This document shows, one piece after another, positions 42,528 to 50,738 of a stretch of DNA of 64,000 bases. The notes under the pieces were generated by a model. That model saw only the letters and a program-made list of their open reading frames with translations. It was not told the origin of the DNA and ran no database searches. The stretch's first letter is position 1; each line of letters opens with the position of its first letter. Source of the DNA: CAZPXZ01 sp965219495 (GTDB lineage Bacteria; Pseudomonadota; Alphaproteobacteria; Rhodobacterales; CAZPXZ01); the NCBI GenBank assembly GCA_965219495.1, contig OZ244777.1, positions 1,302,001 to 1,366,000 of the forward strand, given 5' to 3'. The position numbers were made by a program, and so were the translations under genes.

Positions 42528-42692
42528 CTATGCACCGTCGGCTCCACTCCGGTGCGGACATGCCAGCCCTTCCGCTTCCGCCAGTGACGGTTGCGTTCCG
42601 TCCACGCGGCGAAGCTCGACCAGTTCTTCCAGTCCGGCTTTCGACGGTTGATAGTCATTGTGCGGGAGCGTGATCGAGCGAGGGTCTGACAT
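42528..42692 (-). CDS. YQPSKA-family small protein, third locus
   Basis: 54 residues from MSDPRSITLPHNDYQPSKAG, continuing LEELVELRRVDGTQPSLAEA. The motif and spacing match the other two loci, but the second conserved block (LAR/LAE...P) is followed by an unrelated tail (CPHRSGADGA), which may mean a frameshift. It lies between the IS5 copy 2 left end and the sulfurtransferase start. Function unknown. Confidence 0.45.
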   Translation of the reverse strand: MSDPRSITLPHNDYQPSKAGLEELVELRRVDGTQPSLAEAEGLACPHRSGADGA

Positions 42693-42740
42693 TTTCGGCA
42701 TTTCTCTGCAAGGCACTTCGTATCGGCGCTCCTTGCCTGA

Positions 42741-43239
42741 GAGTTTGACCTAAAACTCCCGAGTGGCTTCGACATGTGGTATTTTCCATACAGTTCCAAT
42801 CAAGATATGGAGAACGCACATGTCTTGGAATGAAACCACTCGCCGCCAGTATAGGCGCCCCACGATTCGTTACGAGTCTGATTTGACGGACGAGGAACGG
42901 TCGTTGCTGGAACCCCTTCTTCCGGGCCCGGCTTCGACAGGTCGTCCCCGCACCACGGACCTGCGGGAAGTGTTGAACGCGATCCAGCACCTGGACAGCG
43001 CGGGCTGCCAGTGGCGCGCGTTACTCACTGATTTTCCACCCTTCACGACGGTTCAGATCTATTCCTACGCATGGTCGAAGAGTGGCCTGCTGGACATCAT
43101 GCTGTGTGCGCTCCGGCGGGCGGCGCGCGGGGATGCGGGGAAGAGCCGACGGCGGGGGCGATTGACAGCCAGAGCGCCAAGACCACTGAGAACGGCGGGC
43201 CGCACGGGTACGACGACGCCAAGAAGGTGAAGGGGCGCA
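42741..43239 (+). mobile_element. IS5-family element copy 2, 3'-truncated
   Basis: The left end GAGTTTGACCTAAAACTCCC and leader match copy 1 (24736) nearly base for base. Homology ends at 43239 after GGTGAAGGGGCGCA; the catalytic half and right end are missing. About 80 bp deleted from copy 1 are retained here. Confidence 0.82.
42820..43239 (+). pseudogene. IS5-family transposase, truncated and frameshifted
   Basis: MSWNETTRRQYRRPTIRYES begins at ATG 42820. The N-domain is open to about ALRRAAR, then a single-base change of frame occurs near 43130. The correct frame continues EEPTAGAIDSQSAKTTENGG with the first catalytic Asp and stops being homologous at KKVKGR. The remaining catalytic Asp and Glu are absent. 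Together copies 1 and 2 cover one complete protein. Confidence 0.82.
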
Positions 43240-43497
43240 GTGCAGCGAGACTAGCTGCTGTTGTATTTTAGTTTAGGTCGGGATTGATTTCCCGGATTGT
43301 TTCGTCCTCTGTTTGGGATTTTTCCCCGGATTGCTCCGTAAGCGTCTTATTTCGGGCCTGCGGTAAGATTGGCGGTTGGTGCGGGGGTTGCGCCGGGCGC
43401 TTTCGCATATTCTCCGGCGGCATCCGGTTGGCGCGTCTGGCTGGAGCGGTTGCGGTGGAGCTGGACTCCGTCGCCGATTTCGGCCATGCTGCGGTTG

Positions 43498-44367
43498 ATG
43501 ACTGATTCGCCACATGTGCTACAGGGCCGCCGGATCGGCGCTTCGGAACTGGCCGAGATCCGGGCGGTGATTGCGGGTCCGGGGTCGGCCAGCCGGTGGC
43601 GGATATCCCGGGAGCTTTGCGTTCGCTGGAACTGGCGGACCGAGACGGGGATTTTGAAGGACATGGCGGCTCGTTCGCTTCTTTCGAAGCTGAAGGCGCG
43701 CGGCCTGATTGTTCTTCCGCCGCCGCATTCGCGGCGTCCGGGCGTCCGCCGTCGTGCGGCGGCGCCGGAGTGGGATCGAGCGGAGATTTCCTGCGCGCTA
43801 GCGGCACTTCGGCCGGTGACGCTGGAGCCGGTTTGGGGTGCGGAGCGGGAGGTTTTGCAGTCGATGCTGGAGGTCTGGCACCCTCTGGGCTTTCGGACCC
43901 GGGTGGGAGAGACGGTGGGGCACCTTTTGCGGGACTGCGGGGGCCGTCTTCTGGGCGGCTCGCTGACGGGTTCGAGCGCCTGGCGCTGCGCGGCGCGGGA
44001 TCGCTGGATCGGCTGGAGCGACGCCGATCGGAGCGCGGGGCTTCGTCTGGTGGTGAATCAGCAACGGTTTTTGATTCTGGACTGGGTGCGGGTTCCGCAT
44101 CTTGCCAGCCATGCGCTGGGGCTGCTTTCGCGGCGGCTTCCGGGGGACTGGCAGGCAGGCTACGGGCATCCGGTTCACCTGCTGGAGACGTTTGTGGAGC
44201 CACGCTTTGCGGGCACCTGCTACCGGGCGGCGGGGTGGACGGAATGCGGCTGGACGACGGGCCGGACGCGGAACGGTCGTCCGGGGCTTTCGGTACCGCG
44301 CAAGCGGGTGTTTGCGCGTCCGCTGTCGCGGGACTGGCGGGCGGCGTTGGGCGGGGCGGTGGAATGA
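43498..44367 (+). CDS. DUF4338 (DruA-like) protein of an IS66 element
   Basis: 289 residues from MTDSPHVLQGRRIGASELAE; a Met four codons earlier is possible. The N-terminal winged-helix-like region has WRISRELCVRWNWRTETGIL and LLSKLKARGLIVLPP. The conserved DUF4338 core has RDRWIGWSDADRSAGLRLVV, NQQRFLILDWVRVPHLASHA and LLETFVEPRFAGTCYRAAGW. This is the family of DruA, a component of type I Druantia defence, and of proteins found with IS66 transposases. Its stop overlaps the tnpC start (ATGA), so the two are coupled. It lies inside the element ends, so a role in transposition is more likely than defence here. Confidence 0.88.
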   Translation: MTDSPHVLQGRRIGASELAEIRAVIAGPGSASRWRISRELCVRWNWRTETGILKDMAARSLLSKLKARGLIVLPPPHSRRPGVRRRAAAPEWDRAEISCALAALRPVTLEPVWGAEREVLQSMLEVWHPLGFRTRVGETVGHLLRDCGGRLLGGSLTGSSAWRCAARDRWIGWSDADRSAGLRLVVNQQRFLILDWVRVPHLASHALGLLSRRLPGDWQAGYGHPVHLLETFVEPRFAGTCYRAAGWTECGWTTGRTRNGRPGLSVPRKRVFARPLSRDWRAALGGAVE

Positions 44368-46091
44368 ACGCCGGACCGGAGAGTCCGCAGGCGCGGCTTT
44401 CCGGGGCGCGGGAAGAGTTGTCGATCGCGCAGGACCAGCGGGATCATGCGCTGCGGGCGCTGGAAGAGCGGGATGCGGAGACTACGCGCCTGCGCCGGCA
44501 ACTGGCGCAGCTGCAGGCGGCGCATGAGCAGTTGCGGGCGACCTGCGAGAGTCTGCAGGACACGCTGCGGGAGAAGCTGCAAGAGGTGGAGTCGTTGAGC
44601 GCGAAGGTGGCCGAACTGGCGGCGGCGCTGTTCGGCGCCTCCTCCGAGAAGCGGGGCCGGCCGAAGCCGCCGCCGGACGAGGATGCCCCGGACGGGAATG
44701 CGGCGCCGCCGGCGCCGCCGACGGGCAGCAAGAAGCGAGGCCGCCCGTGGAACGCGAAGGGCGGGCGGAAGATCGGCACGCAGGTGCCCCGCTACCGCCA
44801 TCGGGTGGAACCCGAGAGCCTCGAGTGCCCGGGCTGCCGCCAGCCGATGCAAGAGATCCGCTGCGATCTCTCGACGCGGGTGTTCTACCTTCCGGCCCAG
44901 TACCTGGCGCTGGAGATCGAGCGCCCGGTGTTCGCCTGCCGGGGATGCCGCGGCCAGGCGCCGCTGCAAGCGCCGTCGCCGTCGGATCCGCTGATCCGCA
45001 ACGGCCTGGCGGATGAAACCCTGCTGGCGCATGTGGTGGTGCGCAAATACGCCGATCACCAGCCGTTTTATCGGCAAAGCGGGATCCTGCTTCGTTACGG
45101 GCTCGACATCGGCCGGGCGACGCTGTGCCGTTGGGCGGCGGCGGCGGCCTTCCATCTGCTGCCGGTCTGGGAAGCGCTGCAGCGCCATGTACTCGGCGCC
45201 GCCCGGCTGTTCCTCGACGAGACCACGTTGCCGATCCTGGAGCCGGGGCGGGGACGGACCCGGACCGGCTATCTGTGGACGGCGTTGCGCGATGACGCCG
45301 GCTTCGGCGGCAGGGACCCGCCGGCGATGCTGACCTGGAGCGGCCCCGACCGCAGCCAGGCGCTCCCCAAACGGATGCTGGCGGACTTCACCGGCCGCGC
45401 GCAAGTCGACCGCTACGCCGGCTACAACATCCTGCAGGCGCCCGACCGCCCGGGCGGTCCGCTGAAGCTCCAATACTGTCTGGCGCACTGGAGACGGAAA
45501 TTCCGGCAACTGCCGTCCAACGCGCTGGCGGAGTTTGCCCTCGACCGCTTCCGGGAACTCTACCGGATCGAGAAAGAGATCCGTGGACAACCCCCGGACC
45601 AGCGCGTCGCCGTCCGGCAGGCGCAGGCGGCGCCGGTTCTCGAAGACTTGCGCAGCAATCTCGCCGCCGAACGCGACACCATTCCGCCGCCGTCGCCGCT
45701 GCGCAAAGCCATCGACTATGGCCTCGCCGATGACAACTGGACCGGCTTCACGCGGTTCCTGAACGACGGCCGCCTGGATATCGATAACAACCCGGTGGAA
45801 AATGCCCACCGCGCCACCAGGCTGACCGTCAAGAATGCCCTGTTCGCGGGCTCCGAACAGGGGGCCCGAACCTGGGCCGTATTGGGCTCGCTAATCGCCA
45901 CCTGCCGGCTGAACGGGATCGATCCGGAAGCCTGGATGGCGCACGCCCTCCTCGAAATCCGCGACGGCTGCAAGAAGCCCGAGACCCTGCTGCCCTGGGA
46001 ACCGTTCGAGCCGCCCTGGGAAAAGTCCCTCCAGCCCTACGGCGTCGCCTTCCCCATCCGCTTCACCGCCGACGCCCCGCCCGACGCCTGA
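44364..46091 (+). CDS. tnpC: IS66 transposase TnpC
   Basis: 575 residues from MNAGPESPQARLSGAREELS, coupled to the DUF4338 gene. The N-terminal coiled coil (about 20-95) has the Gln/Glu/Arg-rich leucine-zipper region, followed by an ALFGASSEKRGRPKPP linker. A zinc ribbon follows (LECPGCRQPMQ and FACRGCRG, about 150-195). The DDE core has LFLDETTLPILEPGRGRTRT, VDRYAGYNILQAP and NNPVENAHRATRLTVKNALF with the catalytic Glu, and the IS66_C tail. The 3' end overlaps the convergent tnpB by 29 bp. Confidence 0.95.
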   Translation: MNAGPESPQARLSGAREELSIAQDQRDHALRALEERDAETTRLRRQLAQLQAAHEQLRATCESLQDTLREKLQEVESLSAKVAELAAALFGASSEKRGRPKPPPDEDAPDGNAAPPAPPTGSKKRGRPWNAKGGRKIGTQVPRYRHRVEPESLECPGCRQPMQEIRCDLSTRVFYLPAQYLALEIERPVFACRGCRGQAPLQAPSPSDPLIRNGLADETLLAHVVVRKYADHQPFYRQSGILLRYGLDIGRATLCRWAAAAAFHLLPVWEALQRHVLGAARLFLDETTLPILEPGRGRTRTGYLWTALRDDAGFGGRDPPAMLTWSGPDRSQALPKRMLADFTGRAQVDRYAGYNILQAPDRPGGPLKLQYCLAHWRRKFRQLPSNALAEFALDRFRELYRIEKEIRGQPPDQRVAVRQAQAAPVLEDLRSNLAAERDTIPPPSPLRKAIDYGLADDNWTGFTRFLNDGRLDIDNNPVENAHRATRLTVKNALFAGSEQGARTWAVLGSLIATCRLNGIDPEAWMAHALLEIRDGCKKPETLLPWEPFEPPWEKSLQPYGVAFPIRFTADAPPDA

Positions 46092-46404
46092 GCGCCCGCC
46101 AGTCGCAGCCGTCGAACAGCGCCGCCAACTGCGGGCGGTTCATCCGCATGACCCCCGCAACCACCGGAGGCCACACAAACCCGCCCGCCTCCAGCCACTT
46201 CGTCACCAAGACCATCCCGCTGCCATCCCAGTGCAGCAGCTTCAGACGCCCCGGCCGCTTCGAACGGAAGACAACCACACCGTCCCAGCGCGGGTCCAGC
46301 CCCAGCTCTTCCTGCGCGTACAGCGTCAGGCTGAACACCCCGCGCCGGAAATCCACCGGCGCCGTCGCAACATACAGCGGAACCCCGTCCCCGAGCCCGA
46401 TCAT
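46063..46404 (-). CDS. tnpB: IS66 accessory protein TnpB
   Basis: 113 residues, normal length. The family signature covers the protein: VPLYVATAPVDFRRGVFSLT, WDGVVVFRSKRPGRLKLLHW, GMVLVTKWLEAGGFVWPP. TnpB is required together with TnpA and TnpC for IS66 transposition; its biochemical role is unclear. Its start overlaps the tnpA stop by 4 bp. It converges with tnpC with 29 bp of antisense overlap, the opposite orientation to canonical IS66. Confidence 0.93.
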   Translation of the reverse strand: MIGLGDGVPLYVATAPVDFRRGVFSLTLYAQEELGLDPRWDGVVVFRSKRPGRLKLLHWDGSGMVLVTKWLEAGGFVWPPVVAGVMRMNRPQLAALFDGCDWRALRRRAGRRR

Positions 46405-46748
46405 GACGCCCGCCGCATCGCCCGCAGGGCCCGCGCCGCCTGCCCCTCGTCAAAGTCCGCCGGAAGCCGAAGCGACATCCCCGCCACCCAAATCTCCAGC
46501 GCCGACCCCCCGTCCCCCGAAACCACAACCGGAACCGCCGCAGGCACGCCGCCCGAAACCGACTGCCGGCGCCAGCGGTGCAATGTCGATGTCGAAATGC
46601 CGTGGCGGGCCGCGACCGCCGAAATCCGCGAGCCCGGCTCACAACTCTCCGCAACAACCCGGCGGCGGAACGACGCCGAGTGGGGGCCACAAGCCGAAAC
46701 GCGTGCCTCCAAATCTCCCATGAATGCCTCCCTGGCAGCTGCAACCAA
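46401..46748 (-). CDS. tnpA: IS66 accessory protein TnpA
   Basis: 115 residues (106 if MGDLEARVSACG at 46721 is used). It is a helix-turn-helix protein: FRRRVVAESCEPGSRISAVA and ARHGISTSTLHRWRRQSVSG match the IS3/IS66 Orf1-type HTH. The C-terminal half has the IS66 TnpA block LEIWVAGMSLRLPADFDEGQ. It reads outward-in from the right end of the element, so its promoter lies within 60 bp of the right inverted repeat. Confidence 0.9.
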   Translation of the reverse strand: MVAAAREAFMGDLEARVSACGPHSASFRRRVVAESCEPGSRISAVAARHGISTSTLHRWRRQSVSGGVPAAVPVVVSGDGGSALEIWVAGMSLRLPADFDEGQAARALRAMRRAS

Positions 46749-46817
46749 AGCCAGGAGACTCGCAGATGTCAGCCGAACGCGGCAGGGGTGGGGAAAATAA
46801 TGCGCTTACATTGCTCC

Positions 46818-47571
46818 AGCAATTTCTGAGTTTCATTATTTCGCATTTTCACCCGGCGGCGAGTTGCAAAATTCGCAGCAAATCGGCAAGCGAAGTAGCT
46901 TGCCATTCGATTTGAACGCAACGTGTGTCTGCTATCCGGAATTCACGGCCAAAGGACTGTCGAACAGTTTCGAGCGAGTCTCAAGATGAGTCGCGATACG
47001 GCGTTCAATGCCGTTCCGCAATGACCCCGGTACCGGTACCCGCATTCAACCGAAGTCGGCCTCCGACAGCATGCCGTCAACACAACCGAGATTTTCGACC
47101 CGAGCCTTCTCATCGGTGAAAGTGAGGTGGTTGGTATGATCGAATTCGAAGATCTTGCTTCGCCTGCCGTGCGAACGGTCCCTTCAATCGTTCACTCCTG
47201 CCTGGCCTGAAGAGCGTGTTCTTCGGACGGGATAGTCCCCAGGTCGATCAACACCGGGATTCAACCCAGGTGGTGTTTCGGACCCCGCAATCGGTCCTGC
47301 GTACCGCAAACTCGTCAGCAAATCCTTCACCTTCGTGTTCCTCGCTGACCATGGTCTTGTTCACCGGTGATTCAAGCAGCCATTAATTCAGGATTTCGCC
47401 ATGTCGTGCGAAGCTCCAACGACCAAGGCTCGGATTATCCATTCCGCATCTGCAGCTTGCGAACCCGCGACCGACTCATCAACCTTGATTTGCCGGGAAT
47501 TTGCGCATATGCTGCAAGCCAAACACAACAAAACCTATGCTTCATGCGTGATGGGTGGAGTATCGGGCAGT
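46818..47571. other. Long gene-free stretch before the D,D-carboxypeptidase
   Basis: 754 bp without a supported gene. Plus-strand frames are short and interrupted; ATG 47137 opens only 24 codons (MIEFEDLASPAV...) with no resemblance I know. The in-frame codons upstream of 47572 also look non-coding. The stretch may be decayed coding sequence next to the IS66 insertion; the carboxypeptidase promoter must lie at its right end. Confidence 0.5.
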
Positions 47572-49617
47572 ATGCACGGACGGAACAGGGCGATTCGATT
47601 TCGCCGTTTTTTGCCAGTTGTTCTGGCAAGTTTTACGGCCATCCTGGCCGTCATGGCGTTCGCACCGGGCGATGCGCAGGCGAGGGTCAAGTCCTTCGCG
47701 TTGGCTGACTATGCGACCGGATACATTCTGAGTTCCGCCAATCTCGACGTGCGACTGCACCCGGCTTCCCTCACCAAGATGATGACGCTCTATCTCGTGT
47801 ACGAAGCCATCCGAGACAAGAAGCTCTCCCTGAACGAGAAAGTGAAAATCTCCAAGCGAGCCGCACAGGTCGCACCATCCCGACTCGGACTCCGCGCCGG
47901 CCAACGCGTGCTTGTGCGTCATCTTATCGCTGCCGCTGCCGTTAAATCCGCAAATGATGCCGCAATTGCCCTGGCAGAAGCAGTTGCCGGTTCCGAAGCG
48001 AGATTCGCGCGACTCATGACCCGGAAGGCGCAACTTCTCGGCATGACCCGAACGACTTTCAAGAATGCGACCGGTTTCACCAGCCAGGGTCATCTTTCCA
48101 CCGCCCGGGACATGGTGACCCTCGGGCGAAGACTGATCAGCGACTTTCCCGAACATTATTCCACATTTGAGCGGCGCCAAATCCGTTGGGGAGGCAGGAA
48201 CCTTGCAGCAACGAATTCCCGGTTTCTCAAAGGCTATAAGGGCGCGGACGGAATCAAGACTGGCTACACGCGCGCGGCAGGATATACCATTGTCGCATCC
48301 TCGGTACGAAATAACCACCGTTTGCTGATGAGCTACTTTGGGGCGGACTCCAGCAGCCGCCGAACCACGCGGGTCTCACAAATTCTTGATGAGGGATTCA
48401 AATTGGTGAAGAACGGAGGCCTGCTGCTCGCCTCCACGGCTTCCCCGCAGCCACCTCCGCGTCCGGTAGCGGTTGCCGCGTCCGACCAGCCTGTTCTTCT
48501 GGCCACGCCCAAGGATTCCGAGGCGCCACCAGTCCGGTTGGCCGCTGGCACGCAGGGAACGACGAACTGGGCGGTTCAGGTCGGAGCGTTCCGGGGTGAG
48601 AGCCGGGCAGAATTGCATCTGGCAAGAATTACGCGCGATCACGGTTCCGCGTTGGGCAGCAGTCGGCCACGCGTGCTTCGCCAACGCAAACTCTACATTG
48701 CGCGGTTTGATGGATTCGACGAAAAAAGCGCCCGCCAAGCCTGCGAGAGGCTTCGCAATCGCCGCGTGGAGTGTCTGCCCTTGCGCTACAAGCTGGAGGA
48801 TCAAGTCCCTCGGGCGACCGTTCAGCCTGCCGTACTGAAGTCCGACGAAGGCGACTGGGTTTTGCAGGTAGGCGCGTACGGTCGCGCCAGCCGCGCGCGA
48901 ATGAGACTCGATGAGCTCCGCAAATCGGACATCGCCTGGCTTCAGGACAGATCGTTCCGTGTTCCCAAGTCCGGCAAGTATTACCTTGCCCAATTCCTGG
49001 ATTTCGATGAAGCGAGTGCCCGTGCGGCATGCGTTGAACTCAAGAAGCGCCGTATCGACTGTCTGCCCCTTGTGACCCGCGCCAAAGCAAAACCATCGAA
49101 CCAATCGGCGGCAGATTGGGTGATTCAGGTGGGCGCCTTTCGCAATTCCAGCAACGCGCATCGCGAACTTCGCCGATTGCGAAGCGCAAGAATCGCCGAA
49201 GTGGAAGGAAAGAGAGCGCTGATTCCAAAGCGAGGGCGACGCTTTGTCGTACATTTGACCGGATATGATCGGGATTCTGCTTTCGGCGCGTGCGAAGCTG
49301 TACGCAAAAAGGGGTTCCAGTGTCTAACGGTGGCGCCTTCTCAACGAAATTCAACCGGCACCGTCCAAGCCCGGCGAACCGATTGGGCGATTCAGGTGGG
49401 TGCCTACGCGAAATCGTCTCAAGCTCGAGCGCAACTGAAGCGAATCGAGAAACAAGCCGTAGGGGAACTTGCATCCGCCCGTCCCTGGGTGCCGAAACAG
49501 GGCCGATACTTTCTTGCGCAATTCCGCGACCTGAACAAGAACAGCGCGACGGCCGCCTGTGACACATTGAATTCACGCGGTGTCGAGTGCCTGTCCCTGG
49601 CCCCGCAACGAAACTAG
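47572..49617 (+). CDS. D-alanyl-D-alanine carboxypeptidase with four SPOR domains
   Basis: 681 residues from MHGRNRAIRFRRFLPVVLAS (GGAG about 11 nt upstream). The signal peptide ends near GDAQA. The peptidase S11 domain (about 40-300) has all three penicillin-binding motifs: HPASLTKMM (SxxK), KSANDAA (SxN) and GIKTGYT (KTG). Instead of the PBP5 C-terminal domain, four tandem SPOR repeats follow, each starting with W-V/A-I/L-QVGA-F/Y at about residues 330, 426, 513 and 603. SPOR domains bind denuded septal glycan, so this DacA-type enzyme is likely targeted to division sites. Its stop overlaps the mipZ-like stop (CTAG). Confidence 0.92.
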   Translation: MHGRNRAIRFRRFLPVVLASFTAILAVMAFAPGDAQARVKSFALADYATGYILSSANLDVRLHPASLTKMMTLYLVYEAIRDKKLSLNEKVKISKRAAQVAPSRLGLRAGQRVLVRHLIAAAAVKSANDAAIALAEAVAGSEARFARLMTRKAQLLGMTRTTFKNATGFTSQGHLSTARDMVTLGRRLISDFPEHYSTFERRQIRWGGRNLAATNSRFLKGYKGADGIKTGYTRAAGYTIVASSVRNNHRLLMSYFGADSSSRRTTRVSQILDEGFKLVKNGGLLLASTASPQPPPRPVAVAASDQPVLLATPKDSEAPPVRLAAGTQGTTNWAVQVGAFRGESRAELHLARITRDHGSALGSSRPRVLRQRKLYIARFDGFDEKSARQACERLRNRRVECLPLRYKLEDQVPRATVQPAVLKSDEGDWVLQVGAYGRASRARMRLDELRKSDIAWLQDRSFRVPKSGKYYLAQFLDFDEASARAACVELKKRRIDCLPLVTRAKAKPSNQSAADWVIQVGAFRNSSNAHRELRRLRSARIAEVEGKRALIPKRGRRFVVHLTGYDRDSAFGACEAVRKKGFQCLTVAPSQRNSTGTVQARRTDWAIQVGAYAKSSQARAQLKRIEKQAVGELASARPWVPKQGRYFLAQFRDLNKNSATAACDTLNSRGVECLSLAPQRN

Positions 49618-50438
49618 CAGGAGGATTCGTTCCCGGTATCCCGGACCTCAATTCTCATCGCCTGGACCAAGTCGCGCAATTCTTGACGAGCAGCCACATG
49701 GGAAAGGCTGAAACGCGTAAGGCTTTGAGAGGCCTGCACATCCAGCAGCGTCAAGCCGTGCAAGAATAACTCTCGAAAGATCACGCGCTCGCTGAAACCA
49801 GGCACGACCCGGAATCCAATTCGTTGGGAGAGATTTTCCATCGAATTTTGAATTCGCTGCTGATTCCGTGCCCCCAAAGTGGCAATCCGATTGCGCATCA
49901 CGATCCAGTCCATCGCCGGGCGCCCTCGCTTCGCCCGGGACTTTCGGGCATCCCAAACACTTTCCGAGTAAATGGACGGACCCAATACTTTGCCCGTCCC
50001 CGCATGCACCTGCGCAAGGAGGTCAAAATCCACAAAGCTGTCATTGATCGGCGAAATCAATATGTCGGCGGCGCCGTGCGCGGCCGTCGACAGGCTCGTC
50101 TGCGCCCCTGGACAATCGATGACAACAAACTCGCAGTCCTTGTCGAGCTCCTCAAGCACCCTTTCAAAGGCCGCGCAGTCTTCCTGGTGAGAGACCTCTC
50201 GATCGCGGTTTTGACTTTGCGCGACAGTTCGAAATTCGGGTGTCACCAGTTCCATTCCGAGCCTGTCGGCGGTTGCCTTCCGATTTTCCAGATATCGGAC
50301 GAACGAGCGCTGGCGCACATCGAGGTCTATCGCACCGACCCGCACCTCGCCAAGCGTGAGCCAAATCGCCAAGTGCATGGCGACCGTTGATTTGCCGCTG
50401 CCTCCCTTCTCGTTGCCGAGGACAATTACATGGGACAT
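49614..50438 (-). CDS. mipZ: MipZ-like ParA-family division-site ATPase
   Basis: 274 residues. The deviant Walker A is GNEKGGSGKSTVAMHLAIWL with the signature lysine of ParA/MinD ATPases. AIDLDVRQRSFVRYLENRKA, VVIDCPGAQTSLSTAAHGAA and LISPINDSFVDFDLLAQVH match MipZ, and RKSRAKRGRPAMDWIVMRNR is the conserved alphaproteobacterial MipZ stretch. MipZ forms bipolar gradients through ParB and blocks FtsZ polymerisation away from midcell. It converges with the SPOR carboxypeptidase, another division-related gene, with 4 bp overlap. Confidence 0.92.
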   Translation of the reverse strand: MSHVIVLGNEKGGSGKSTVAMHLAIWLTLGEVRVGAIDLDVRQRSFVRYLENRKATADRLGMELVTPEFRTVAQSQNRDREVSHQEDCAAFERVLEELDKDCEFVVIDCPGAQTSLSTAAHGAADILISPINDSFVDFDLLAQVHAGTGKVLGPSIYSESVWDARKSRAKRGRPAMDWIVMRNRIATLGARNQQRIQNSMENLSQRIGFRVVPGFSERVIFRELFLHGLTLLDVQASQSLTRFSLSHVAARQELRDLVQAMRIEVRDTGNESSC

Positions 50439-50467
50439 GGAAGGCCCGGGTAGTTCGGCCCGCAGGG

Positions 50468-50689
50468 TTAAAATGTTTCCGACCCGAACCGCCTTCGAAA
50501 TCGCGAGACCCGGCCGCCGGTATCAACCAGCTTCTGACGCCCGCCTGTCCAGGCGGGGTGCGTACCCGGGTCCACATCCAAGGTAAGGGTCTCACCTTCG
50601 GATCCCCAAGTCGACTTCATTTCCAATTCTTCGCCCGAGGTCAACTTGACCACGATCGGGTGATAATCCGGGTGAATGCCCTTTTTCAT
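50468..50689 (-). CDS. rpmE: 50S ribosomal protein L31
   Basis: 73 residues: MKKGIHPDYHPIVVKLTSGE start, DVDPGTHPAWTGGRQKLVDT and GGRVSRFRRRFG end, as in bacterial L31. The CxxC pair of zinc-binding L31 is absent, so it is the zinc-free form. It lies 29 bp upstream of the mipZ-like gene in the same direction. Confidence 0.95.
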   Translation of the reverse strand: MKKGIHPDYHPIVVKLTSGEELEMKSTWGSEGETLTLDVDPGTHPAWTGGRQKLVDTGGRVSRFRRRFGSETF

Positions 50690-50738
50690 ATTTGATTCCC
50701 TTCTCCGATCGGCATGCTACCGCAAGGTACCGGCAAGT

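Larger units (their letters stand above)
43338..46809 (+). mobile_element. Complete IS66-family element carrying a DUF4338 gene
   Basis: 3472 bp bounded by imperfect inverted ends: GTAAGCGTCTTATTTCGG at 43338 and GTAAGCGCATTATTTTCC read inward from 46809, the GTAAGCG start typical of IS66. An exact 8-bp target duplicate ATTGCTCC flanks it (43330-43337, 46810-46817), the length known for IS66. Inside are a DUF4338 gene and tnpC on the plus strand and tnpA-tnpB on the minus strand, converging with tnpC. All four frames are intact. The canonical IS66 order is tnpA-tnpB-tnpC in one direction, so both the orientation and the cargo are unusual. Confidence 0.93.

Noticed and set aside
43338..46809. 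A Druantia defence system
   Set aside because: Only a DUF4338 gene is present; the Druantia hallmark helicase DruE and the other Dru proteins are absent, and the gene lies inside IS66 ends.
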